This document shows, in pieces, positions 1 through 6,852 of a stretch of 9,430 nucleotides of DNA. The position numbers and the translations under genes are program-made. The notes beneath the pieces are model-generated. The model worked only from the letters and a program-made list of their open reading frames with translations. It was not told the DNA's origin and made no database searches. This DNA comes from Promethearchaeum sp. (lineage in GTDB: Archaea; Asgardarchaeota; Lokiarchaeia; Sigyniarchaeales; Promethearchaeaceae), in contig JAUWPK010000114.1 of the NCBI GenBank assembly GCA_030611625.1, positions 1-9,430 of the forward strand, written 5' to 3'. Position 1 is the first letter of the stretch, and each line of letters starts with the position of its first letter.

Positions 1-813
1 GACCCGAACAAATCTAGTATTACGTTTTAGTAAATTATCAAAATCAACGTCATGTCCATCAACATCTGGGCCATCTACGCACGCAAATTTCGTTTCTCCG
101 TGCAAAGTTTGGAATCGGCATCCACCGCACATTCCAGTACCATCAACCATTAGGGTATTAAGAGAGACTATTGTTGGAATCAATGGCAAATCTTTTTTTC
201 CATTAGTGAGTAATGCGACAAATTTCATCATAATCATTGGACCAATTGAAATAACTTGGCTTAAAGGTTTTTCTAACATCAATTGCTTCAATTTATCAAC
301 ACCAAATCCTTTCATGCCTAATGATCCATCGTCTGTGGTAATAAAGACCTCATCGCAAAATTCTCTAAATTTTTCTTCCCAGAATAACAAATTTTTTGTA
401 CGAGCGCTGAGAATAGCAATTACATGATTTCCTACTTCTTTCATTTCTTTAGCTTGAGGATAACATGGAGCAATTCCTACTCCACCGCCAACAAAAACAA
501 CAGGATGTTCGAATTTCTTTATATGAGCTTTATTTCCCAATGGTCCGATGAAGTCTAATATCTCATCGCCTGGTTCTAGTTTTGAAATTTGAGTCGTAGA
601 TTTACCCACTGCCATTATTACCATAGTAATAGTGCCTTTTTCTTTATCATAATCTGCTACCGTAAGGGGAATTCTTTCTCCCGTTTCATCAATTCGTAAA
701 ATTACGAAATTACCACCTTTCGCTTTTTTTGCTACAAGTGGGGCTTCTACTATCATTTCAAATACCGTCTTATCTGGGTTAAGAAATGTTTTAGATACAA
801 TTTTTGTTCCCAT
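1..813 (-). CDS. NfnA/SudB-like ferredoxin-NAD(P)H oxidoreductase FAD subunit (3' end cut)
   Basis: This gene is open from an ATG at 813 to the window edge: 271 codons with no stop, so probably about ten residues are missing, given family lengths near 280. The product resembles the PyrK/NfnA/SudB flavoprotein family. Visible motifs are RIPLT at residues 47-51 (FAD-binding RxPLT/S type), GGGVGIAP at 109-116 (NAD(P) binding) and a C-terminal cluster site D224-x4-C229-x2-C232-x12-C245. An Asp plus three Cys ligand set for a 2Fe-2S cluster is known for NfnA/SudB, whereas PyrK uses four Cys; this favours NfnA/SudB. The family pairs with a GltD-like NfnB/SudA subunit to bifurcate electrons between NADH, NADPH and ferredoxin, or to act on sulfide/polysulfide. 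The partner gene would lie just beyond base 1; this is inferred. Cytoplasmic. The family is clear; the exact reaction is not. Confidence 0.88.
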   Translation of the reverse strand, partial: MGTKIVSKTFLNPDKTVFEMIVEAPLVAKKAKGGNFVILRIDETGERIPLTVADYDKEKGTITMVIMAVGKSTTQISKLEPGDEILDFIGPLGNKAHIKKFEHPVVFVGGGVGIAPCYPQAKEMKEVGNHVIAILSARTKNLLFWEEKFREFCDEVFITTDDGSLGMKGFGVDKLKQLMLEKPLSQVISIGPMIMMKFVALLTNGKKDLPLIPTIVSLNTLMVDGTGMCGGCRFQTLHGETKFACVDGPDVDGHDVDFDNLLKRNTRFVRV

Positions 814-851
814 TATACTTCAACAACTACTTTAATGAAACATAGCATGGA

Positions 852-861
852 ATTTAAGTAA
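852..861 (-). promoter_or_regulatory. Possible TATA box of the NfnA-like gene
   Basis: Read on the minus strand this is TTACTTAAAT, about 40-48 bases before the ATG at 813, which would give a leader of roughly 15-20 bases. It is an AT-rich sequence in AT-rich DNA, so the call is weak. No Shine-Dalgarno sequence is visible before the ATG. Confidence 0.3.
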
Positions 862-902
862 TGATTTTTTTCCAATTTTTATTTTTACTTATTCCGAAAG
901 AA

Positions 903-930
903 TTTTATACTTCAATGAGAAAGAATATAC
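903..930 (+). promoter_or_regulatory. Candidate TATA elements of the beta-helix surface protein gene
   Basis: Two TATA-like elements precede the ATG at 962: TTTTATAC at 903-910 and AATATAC at 924-930. The first would start transcription near 933 and the second near 952, so either leaves a short leader. There is only a weak purine patch (GGGG near 950) as a ribosome binding site. The choice between them cannot be made by eye. Confidence 0.35.
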
Positions 931-961
931 ACAGAATTTTTCTTTCATTGGGGTATTTATT

Positions 962-2494
962 ATGCAAAAAAAAGAAAAGAAACAACTAATAATGGTTTTT
1001 GGCTTAATTTTAATCGCATCTTTAATGGCAACACTTTTTGTATTTCTTCCTTTGGGTATGAATTCAATTCAATCAGATTTCAAGGTTTCTGAGTATTCAA
1101 CCCCTTTAAAAGACTGGGTTTCAAACACACACCCAAAAAGTAGTGACGATCCTATTTCTATAGTTGGGGATGATTGGTCAATAGGATATCCTGCAGTCGA
1201 GGGGACTGGAACTTTCGAAGATCCCTACGTGATCGCTGATCAAATTATTAATGCAAATGAAGGAAACGGTATTTCTATTGTCAATTCACAATCTTATGGG
1301 AGAATTGAGAATTGTACGATATTAAATAGCACAAATGGAATTTATCTCGGTGGTGTAAATAATTCCAAATTGATCGGGAATATTGTTAATAATGCGACTT
1401 TTGGTATCATCTCTTCTCAATCAGAAAATTGTACTTTGGTCGAGAATACTGTTAATGATGCGACTTATGGTATTTACCTTAGTTATTTGTCGAATTTTAC
1501 TCTGATCGAAAATGTAGTTACTGATAATTCAGAAAATGGGATTGACCTTGAAAGTGCTCCGAATTGCACTTTAATTGGGAATTCCATGACGAATAATTTG
1601 GCGAATGGGATTTATTTTTATAATTCGGAGAACTCCACGCTAGTAGACAATTCTGCAATTGAGAATTTAGAGCACGGAATTCACATATATAACTCACCAT
1701 ATAGCAATTTGACAAGAAACTCTGCTACATATAATATTTTTTCTGGAATTTTGCTCCAAGATTCAGAAAACTGCACTCTTATTGGAAATTTTGGTTTAAA
1801 TAATATTGCTTCGGGATTCAAAGTTTTTCAATCGTCAAACTGTACAATGATAGGTAATACAGCCGAGGATAATACACTACATGGAATCGCTCATTTATAT
1901 TCTTCTAATACTTTATTATTAGAGAATAATATTACAGATAATATAATGTGGGGAATACACTTTTTTGAATCGCAAAATTGTAATGTGACAGATAATATCA
2001 TATCATATAATGATGGGGGGATATTTTTTGATGCCGCATCTCTAAATAACATTATCTATGAAAATTTGCTCATTAAAAATGTAATATATGATACTGAAGG
2101 ACACAATGATATTCATGACAATATCATCATTGATATACTGACTTTTTCATTTACAGCTTCAGATACTAACCCTTTTATTGATGATTTAGTTAATTTTATT
2201 ATCACTTCCAATGGAGGATATTCCCCCTTGTCGTATTCATGGGATTTTGGTGATGGAACAATTTCTTCTGATAAAAATCCTTCCCATAGTTATAGCTCGG
2301 AAGGAAATTTTACAGTGACATTAACCGTGACCGAAAGTGACAGCGATTCCTCATCAAATAGTTTAAATATTGAAGTGGTTTCTGAAGGTCCTCCAACTAA
2401 TACAACCACACTAGGCGTCTCGGGATATCCCGTTGGATTCCTTGTTTTCGCAGTAATCTTAGGGATTATAAGAATTCACCGTCGAAAAAGATAA
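962..2494 (+). CDS. Secreted NosD-like right-handed beta-helix protein with PKD domain and C-terminal membrane anchor
   Basis: 510 residues. A basic start and hydrophobic stretch (about 8-32) form a signal peptide or anchor. GTGTFEDPYVI at 81-91 is the usual entry into an archaeal NosD-like beta-helix. About twelve coils follow to residue 390, spaced 22-24 residues, each marked by an NCTLIGN-like turn (near 117, 134, 156, 178, 201, 224, 249, 270, 293, 316, 339, 362). A PKD domain covers about 396-472, with the signature WDFGDGT at 427-433. A Thr/Ser linker, SGYP, a short hydrophobic segment (about 491-505) and a basic tail HRRKR end the protein. Many N-x-S/T sequons suggest surface glycosylation. 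The protein most likely stands on the outside of the cell as a surface or S-layer-associated protein; its ligand or substrate is unknown. No catalytic residues are evident. The gene stands alone, convergent with its downstream neighbour. Confidence 0.85.
   Translation: MQKKEKKQLIMVFGLILIASLMATLFVFLPLGMNSIQSDFKVSEYSTPLKDWVSNTHPKSSDDPISIVGDDWSIGYPAVEGTGTFEDPYVIADQIINANEGNGISIVNSQSYGRIENCTILNSTNGIYLGGVNNSKLIGNIVNNATFGIISSQSENCTLVENTVNDATYGIYLSYLSNFTLIENVVTDNSENGIDLESAPNCTLIGNSMTNNLANGIYFYNSENSTLVDNSAIENLEHGIHIYNSPYSNLTRNSATYNIFSGILLQDSENCTLIGNFGLNNIASGFKVFQSSNCTMIGNTAEDNTLHGIAHLYSSNTLLLENNITDNIMWGIHFFESQNCNVTDNIISYNDGGIFFDAASLNNIIYENLLIKNVIYDTEGHNDIHDNIIIDILTFSFTASDTNPFIDDLVNFIITSNGGYSPLSYSWDFGDGTISSDKNPSHSYSSEGNFTVTLTVTESDSDSSSNSLNIEVVSEGPPTNTTTLGVSGYPVGFLVFAVILGIIRIHRRKR
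1379..1478 (+). repeat. Recently duplicated beta-helix coil unit (66-base period)
   Basis: The DNA from 1379 and from 1445 is nearly the same for about 33 bases, differing at only a few positions (AATATTGTTAATAATGCG versus AATACTGTTAATGATGCG). The offset of 66 bases is one 22-residue coil. It shows growth of the beta-helix by in-frame unit duplication, while other coils are diverged. Confidence 0.7.
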
Positions 2495-2509
2495 TCTTAT
2501 GATGAGAAA

Positions 2510-2536
2510 CTTTAGTATTTTTTTTTATTTTTACTT
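2510..2536 (+). terminator. T-rich terminator of the surface protein gene
   Basis: A T-dominated tract with a run of nine T begins about 15 bases after the stop codon, with no hairpin. Archaeal RNA polymerase terminates on such tracts. The gene ahead on the other side is convergent, so transcription is expected to stop here. Confidence 0.5.
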
Positions 2537-2539
2537 ATA

Positions 2540-2579
2540 AATAATGTGAGAAAATTAAAAAAGTGAGAAAATAAAAAAT
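2540..2579 (-). terminator. T-rich terminator of the dihydrolipoyl dehydrogenase gene
   Basis: On the minus strand, the bases right after the stop codon read AATTTTTTATTTTC, then a further T-run, CTTTTTTAATTTTC. This fits archaeal T-rich termination between convergent genes. Confidence 0.45.
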
Positions 2580-4079
2580 TTATCTACGGCGACCAGCCTT
2601 ATGAATGGCCATACCATGAACATCTTCAACAGCTTCGAGAACAATTTCTGATAAAGTTGGATGGGAATGAATAACACTCGTTAATTGATGTGCAGTAATC
2701 CCCAATCTCATTGCGACCGAAATTTCCGAAATTAACTCAGGTGCCGCCTCACCTATACATGACGCACCAACTATCTTATCGGTCCACTTATTTACAATAA
2801 CCATAAGCATTCCGTTTTCCTCTGCCATGCATTTTGCTTTCCCAGAACTTGCATAGGAAAAACGACCTACGAGTAATTCTCCATATTTCTCTTTTGCTTC
2901 TTTATGTCTAAGCCCAACAGAACCTATATTAGGATGTGTGAAAATTGTGCCTGGAACAGTTGAAAAATCAACTTTTTGTGGAAATACATCTTCAAATCTT
3001 CCAATACTACTTAGAGAATTTATTACAGCAATATCTGCTTGATGTGATGCAAAATGAGCGAGCATAAGTAATCCAGTGCAATCACCAATTGCATAAATTC
3101 CCGTAAATGGTGTTTCCATCGTTTCTCTGTTAACTGGGATTGCTCCTCTTGCCACCTTTATGTTGAATTTCTCTAATCCAAGCCCCTCAGATACTTTAAT
3201 CCTACCGATTGATACTAAACACTTTTCTGCTTTGAAAATCTGAGTTTCCGCATCTTTTAATTGATCTCGAGGAATACTTGCATCACAAGTGACCGCAGTA
3301 ACTTCATTTCCATCAGATTTCACCGAAAGAACATTTTTTCCTTCACAAATCTCGATTCCCAAGTGATTAAACTCTTTTTTGAGCTGTTTGACAATTATTT
3401 TTTCCTCGGTAGCTAAGATTCTCGGTAGATACTCTAAAATAGTGACTTTAGTCCCAAATTCAGCAAAAATATTTGCAAATTCGCATCCTATTACCCCTCC
3501 ACCTATTATAATGAGTGATTTTGGAGCTTCGGTAAATCCTTTCTTATAGTCCAAGATATCATCGGAATCAAGAATTTGCTTGTGATCTATATTAAACACG
3601 GGAATATTTGCGGGAGCAGAGCCAGTTGCGAGGATTACACGTCTTCCTTTAATAATGGTTTCTTCGTCTCCATTTTTGATTGAAACATCAAAATTTTTAT
3701 AGATATCGCCTCCAACAAGTGAACCAAAGCCTTTGAAGACCGAAACTTTTTTCATTTTTAGAAGTTGTGCAATTCCCGCAGTTAATTCCTCTACAACTTT
3801 ATTTTTATGTTCGACAGCTTTGGAAAAATCTACTGACATGCCCCCGTTGATGTTAATACCGAATTTTTCGGATTTTTTCTTGATTTCTGCAATAAGTCTT
3901 GCAGAACTGTAAAGGGCTTTTGTGGGAATACAGCCACGGTTGCTGCATGTTCCTCCAAAACGATCATCTTTTTCGATTAAGGCAACCTTTGCACCGTAAC
4001 TTGAAGCTCTTATTGCTCCGTGGTAACCGCCAGGTCCAGAGCCAATAAAAATAAGGTCATACAATTCCTCAGAACTCAT
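2580..4079 (-). CDS. lpd: Dihydrolipoyl dehydrogenase (E3-type flavoprotein disulfide reductase)
   Basis: 499 residues from the ATG at 4079. FAD-binding GSGPGG at 13-18, the redox disulfide GGTCSNRGC with C45 and C50, NAD-binding GGGVIG at 193-198, the second FAD motif YAIGDCTG at 329-336, and the C-terminal active-site HPTLSE with H473 and E478 from the partner subunit are all intact, so the enzyme should be active. It oxidises dihydrolipoyl groups on a lipoylated carrier with NAD+, in 2-oxoacid dehydrogenase or glycine cleavage systems, in the cytoplasm. No E1, E2 or lipoyl protein gene is nearby. The open frame runs upstream to an ATG at 4169, but that extra 30-residue stretch is hydrophobic and precedes the normal family start, so 4079 is preferred. 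The N-terminal lead before the GxGxxG motif is then of normal length. Other members of the family are possible but CSNRGC and HPTLSE favour Lpd. Confidence 0.9.
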   Translation of the reverse strand: MSSEELYDLIFIGSGPGGYHGAIRASSYGAKVALIEKDDRFGGTCSNRGCIPTKALYSSARLIAEIKKKSEKFGININGGMSVDFSKAVEHKNKVVEELTAGIAQLLKMKKVSVFKGFGSLVGGDIYKNFDVSIKNGDEETIIKGRRVILATGSAPANIPVFNIDHKQILDSDDILDYKKGFTEAPKSLIIIGGGVIGCEFANIFAEFGTKVTILEYLPRILATEEKIIVKQLKKEFNHLGIEICEGKNVLSVKSDGNEVTAVTCDASIPRDQLKDAETQIFKAEKCLVSIGRIKVSEGLGLEKFNIKVARGAIPVNRETMETPFTGIYAIGDCTGLLMLAHFASHQADIAVINSLSSIGRFEDVFPQKVDFSTVPGTIFTHPNIGSVGLRHKEAKEKYGELLVGRFSYASSGKAKCMAEENGMLMVIVNKWTDKIVGASCIGEAAPELISEISVAMRLGITAHQLTSVIHSHPTLSEIVLEAVEDVHGMAIHKAGRRR

Positions 4080-4097
4080 AATTGAAGAAATGAGATA

Positions 4098-4119
4098 TTT
4101 CAAAAAAACTTTTTTGAAA
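4098..4119. promoter_or_regulatory. Perfect 10-bp inverted repeat before lpd
   Basis: TTTCAAAAAA, two bases (AC), then TTTTTTGAAA form a perfect inverted repeat 18 bases upstream of the lpd start. On the minus strand it includes a run of seven T, so it may be an operator for lpd or the terminator of the nitroreductase transcript; the sequence alone does not decide. Confidence 0.5.
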
Positions 4120-4202
4120 AAGTAAACAAATTGAATGAAAATGATCATCTTATGGGAAAAATTTACCAAAAAAACCTCGTTTCAATATTTTCTCTTAAAT
4201 CT

Positions 4203-4703
4203 TTATATCCAAGATACAAACGATTCCAGTTTTTTTCTTGAACTTTTTCCAATTTCTTCTGGATAACCGAAAGCTATCGCTCCCATTAGTTCAATTTTTG
4301 GATCATTGATATTAAGAAGTTTGTTTACTTCGTCTTTTTGATTAAGTATCTCTCCAATCCAAACTCCTCCAAGCCCCATAGCGTGAATAGAAAGCAAAAT
4401 ATTTTCAAAAATGGCTCCAATCGACTGAACTTGTTTTGTATAATTATAATCGATGGATTTGTCTAAATATATTAGAAAAACACTTGGGCAATTATTGATA
4501 ATACCGCTATATTTTGTGCATTTAGCCAAATTTTCTTTGAATTCAGGATTTTCTACTACAAAAATTTTCCATGGTTGGTAATTTACCCCAGAAGGCGCCC
4601 ACCTACCACATTCAAGAATTTCTAAAATTATCTCTTTTGGAATTTGTTGTTTCTTAAATTTTCTAACACTTCTACGGGATTTTAAACATTCAATTGCGTC
4701 CAT
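4203..4703 (-). CDS. Short nitroreductase-family FMN oxidoreductase
   Basis: 166 residues, the usual size of the short archaeal nitroreductase class. RRSVRKF at 10-16 is the FMN-phosphate-binding arginine motif, APSGVNYQPW at 36-45 is the conserved flavin-contact loop, MGLGGVWIG at 109-117 is the second FMN-binding segment and AIAFGYPEE at 142-150 with RKKLESFV following is the typical C-terminal end. The protein should be a cytoplasmic FMN homodimer that reduces a substrate with NAD(P)H or another donor; the natural substrate is not readable from sequence, and the family also includes dehydrogenases and dehalogenases. It starts 11 bases after the stop of the membrane protein gene on the same strand, so the two are probably cotranscribed. 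The gap to lpd (123 bases, with an inverted repeat) is larger, so lpd may have its own promoter. No Shine-Dalgarno sequence is visible. Confidence 0.85.
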   Translation of the reverse strand: MDAIECLKSRRSVRKFKKQQIPKEIILEILECGRWAPSGVNYQPWKIFVVENPEFKENLAKCTKYSGIINNCPSVFLIYLDKSIDYNYTKQVQSIGAIFENILLSIHAMGLGGVWIGEILNQKDEVNKLLNINDPKIELMGAIAFGYPEEIGKSSRKKLESFVSWI

Positions 4704-4714
4704 ATTATGAAAAA

Positions 4715-5653
4715 TTAATCATCAAACTTAAGTTCAGAGTCGTGATCTTCCATGCTTTTTCCGTCTTTATCAAGTAGTGTGGTTATGCCTTTTCCGGGTT
4801 TTAACTCGAATTGCTTTTTAAGTGGTTTCAACTGGTCGACATACCTGTCTCTAAATATGTAAAATAGAAAAGCTTGAATAGAGGCGGCCAGAAAGAAAAA
4901 TGACTTCCCTAAATATAGATTTATGTCTGCTGTATTTTCATAAAAATCTAAGAAAAATATCAAAATCCCGATAAATACTCCCATGGTGCCAAAAAACCAA
5001 GATAAAATGTGGCGGAAGAATTTGAATTTCGGACCAATTTTTATCATTGATGGATCAAATTCGCTTTTATAGAATTCTAAGGAAAAGAAACCTGAATAGA
5101 AAATTTTAATTCCAAATAAAATACTTCCAAGAATTGGTAATATTATGCTATATAATTGCATAAAAATCAAGATTTCATTAAAGAAATTCCAGTTTAACTT
5201 ATATTCCCATTGGAAAAAGATGATTAGGAATTGAGAGAACGAGAAAACTGCAAATATGAAAATGTATCCATATACAAAATAATAGAAAATCAATTTAAAT
5301 TTTGTAAATTTCTTGAAATTCTTATATGTTTCTGCACTCTCGGTTCTTTCCCCGATAAATTCCAAAATTCCTCCAATAAGCCCTATACCCGCAGTAATAT
5401 ATACAAATATTGAAATCATTACTATTCCCATTGGATTAACAAAATGGGAAAGATATTTTCCCCATTCACTAAAAACTAAATCCAGCGGTATATGATCTGT
5501 TAGGAAAAATAAGAGGATTGTAATAGCGAGAGATGTAAAACCATAAAAGGCAAAAGCTTGTTTATTTTTCATTACATATAGAAGTCGTCCTAAAAATGGG
5601 CATCCAACAAGCAATATGATTAATGATATTATAATAATCCAAAAGTTCGGCAT
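4715..5653 (-). CDS. Seven-TM membrane protein of unknown function
   Basis: I do not recognise this 312-residue protein. About seven hydrophobic helices can be seen (roughly 3-25, 34-52, 74-100, 119-148, 158-184, 216-237 and 249-268), with strongly aromatic Phe/Tyr/Ile composition. Basic clusters at 110-120, 203-214 and 267-281 are likely cytoplasmic, and the final 45 residues form a charged hydrophilic tail ending in acidic residues. There is no obvious ligand-binding, transport or CxxC motif, and only one Cys (18). The gene is the first of a likely pair with the nitroreductase 11 bases downstream, which suggests a membrane partner or an accessory role for that enzyme; this is only inference from position. 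It is divergent from the HEAT-repeat gene with 84 bases between them. Confidence 0.75.
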   Translation of the reverse strand: MPNFWIIIISLIILLVGCPFLGRLLYVMKNKQAFAFYGFTSLAITILLFFLTDHIPLDLVFSEWGKYLSHFVNPMGIVMISIFVYITAGIGLIGGILEFIGERTESAETYKNFKKFTKFKLIFYYFVYGYIFIFAVFSFSQFLIIFFQWEYKLNWNFFNEILIFMQLYSIILPILGSILFGIKIFYSGFFSLEFYKSEFDPSMIKIGPKFKFFRHILSWFFGTMGVFIGILIFFLDFYENTADINLYLGKSFFFLAASIQAFLFYIFRDRYVDQLKPLKKQFELKPGKGITTLLDKDGKSMEDHDSELKFDD

Positions 5654-5656
5654 TGA

Positions 5657-5686
5657 TTTTCATTAATACTTTTTTCATTAATACTT
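5657..5686. repeat. Two perfect 15-bp tandem repeats in the divergent promoter region
   Basis: TTTTCATTAATACTT occurs twice with no gap, followed by a weaker similar stretch (TTATCATAA). The copies lie 4-33 bases upstream of the membrane protein start, in the place of its core promoter and leader. They could be tandem binding sites or a slippage product. Confidence 0.7.
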
Positions 5687-5702
5687 TTATCATAAACTAC
5701 AT

Positions 5703-5713
5703 AAATATATAAA
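5703..5713 (+). promoter_or_regulatory. TATA box of the HEAT-repeat gene
   Basis: AAATATATAAA lies about 25-35 bases before the ATG at 5738, so transcription should begin at or just before the start codon, giving a leaderless or near-leaderless mRNA. The core ATATAT is symmetric and could also serve the divergent membrane protein gene. Confidence 0.55.
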
Positions 5714-5737
5714 ATCTAAGAGTGAAAATAATTTAGA

Positions 5738-6784
5738 ATGGCAGAAACTGTGGAAATTTTATTTAAAAAATTGATGGGCAGTGATAATCCACTCGAGCAA
5801 ATACAAGCAGCTTATGCCCTAAGCAATCACCCTTCGAAAAAAAGAGCTTTGAACTCTTTAATTAAAGGCTTAGTAATCCCTGATGCTGATGTTAAGTTGA
5901 CAATTCTTGATATTTTACTCGAACCTGATTTTTTTGGAGAAAAAATTGTTTTACCTGTTTCAAATTTATTAAATGATGAAGATAGTGAAGTAAAAAAACA
6001 CGCTGCAGAAATTCTTGGAACTACAAAGGATAAACGAGTAGTTGCTTCATTAATTCATACATTAAGCGATGAAAATCCCGAAGTTAGACATACGATTATG
6101 TCGGCATTATCAAATATTGGAGATAAATCGGCTTCGAGTGCTCTTGAATCCTTCATGAAATCTGAAAACTGGGAAGATCGATTCTATGCAATAGATGCAA
6201 TTGGAATGTTGGCGAAAAAGAGTTCAATTCCAATTTTTCTCCAGGCTTTTAGTGATCCAAATCCTAAGGTTAGAGAAAATGCAGTTTTAAGTGTTGGTCA
6301 TTATAATTACCATCAGATAGTAGAAAGATTACTGTCTTTGTTAGAAGATGATGCTATAGAAGTTCAAGCTGCAGCTGCCTATATTTTAGGAGATTTTGAA
6401 TGCAAATCTGCAGTAAAACCGTTAATTGACTTTTGTAAATCGAATTCTAAAGATTTAGTGTTGGTTTCTCTAGAATCATTATCAAAAATTAAAGACCCAG
6501 AGTCAATTCCTGCTATAATAAAAGTATTAAATCATCCTGCCCTGGAAGTATCTGCCGCCGCTCAAGAAACTTTGGATGTTTTTGATAATTCTGTTTTAGT
6601 TGAACCTTTGGTTGATGCCATGAAAAAAGATGTTATTATTGAATATCTCCAACACCGAATACAGAAATTTCCGAGTCCAAAAGGTAAAAGATTTAATATA
6701 AGAAGGTATATTCGAGGTTTGCAATTACCAATTTGGATGGAATCTTTATTAGATGAGATTATAATTTCATATAGAGAAGAATAA
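5738..6784 (+). CDS. HEAT-repeat (PBS-lyase-like) scaffold protein
   Basis: 348 residues made almost wholly of HEAT-like helical repeats with a regular step of about 31 residues: units with a D/N-x-EVR-x-x-A-x-x-LG pattern begin near 15, 48, 79, 112, 142, 173, 204, 235 and 266. Clear examples are ENPEVRHTIMSAL at 112-124 and NPKVRENAVLSVG at 175-187. A distinct C-terminal part (about 296-348) is basic near 306-326 (KGKRFNIRRYIRG) and has the hydrophobic QLPIWMESLL. Such solenoids usually bind other proteins; the phycobilin lyase activity of some relatives is not expected here. No signal peptide or membrane segment is seen, so it is cytoplasmic. The gene has its own promoter and no close operon partner; the cupin follows after 68 bases with a separate TATA-like box. 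The partner is unknown. Confidence 0.85.
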   Translation: MAETVEILFKKLMGSDNPLEQIQAAYALSNHPSKKRALNSLIKGLVIPDADVKLTILDILLEPDFFGEKIVLPVSNLLNDEDSEVKKHAAEILGTTKDKRVVASLIHTLSDENPEVRHTIMSALSNIGDKSASSALESFMKSENWEDRFYAIDAIGMLAKKSSIPIFLQAFSDPNPKVRENAVLSVGHYNYHQIVERLLSLLEDDAIEVQAAAAYILGDFECKSAVKPLIDFCKSNSKDLVLVSLESLSKIKDPESIPAIIKVLNHPALEVSAAAQETLDVFDNSVLVEPLVDAMKKDVIIEYLQHRIQKFPSPKGKRFNIRRYIRGLQLPIWMESLLDEIIISYREE

Positions 6785-6824
6785 GGAATATTGGAAGAAA
6801 GTTAATAAATAATAATAACAACTC

Positions 6825-6833
6825 TTTTTAAAT
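6825..6833 (+). promoter_or_regulatory. TATA box of the cupin gene
   Basis: TTTTTAAAT lies 20-28 bases before the ATG at 6853. This spacing predicts a leaderless transcript and makes the cupin gene independent of the HEAT-repeat gene. Confidence 0.45.
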
Positions 6834-6852
6834 TTCAATCAAAAAAAGAAAT

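Noticed and set aside
206..427. Plus-strand frame of 73 codons
   Set aside because: It lies wholly antisense to the NfnA-like gene, which has clear motifs; the translation has low complexity and no family features.
1518..1715. Minus-strand frame of 65 codons
   Set aside because: Antisense to the repetitive beta-helix coding region; its repeated Asn/Ser pattern is a mirror of the coil repeats.
1310..2100. Periodic DNA repeats as a CRISPR array
   Set aside because: The period of 66-70 bases is open in one frame, encodes beta-helix coils, and the units are diverged without spacer-repeat structure.
4080..4169. Upstream ATG at 4169 extending Lpd by 30 residues
   Set aside because: The extension is a hydrophobic run outside the family's normal N-terminus and crosses the inverted repeat; ATG at 4079 gives the expected length.
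5231..5495. Two overlapping plus-strand frames of 60 codons
   Set aside because: Both are antisense to the seven-TM membrane protein and overlap each other; no sign of real protein composition.
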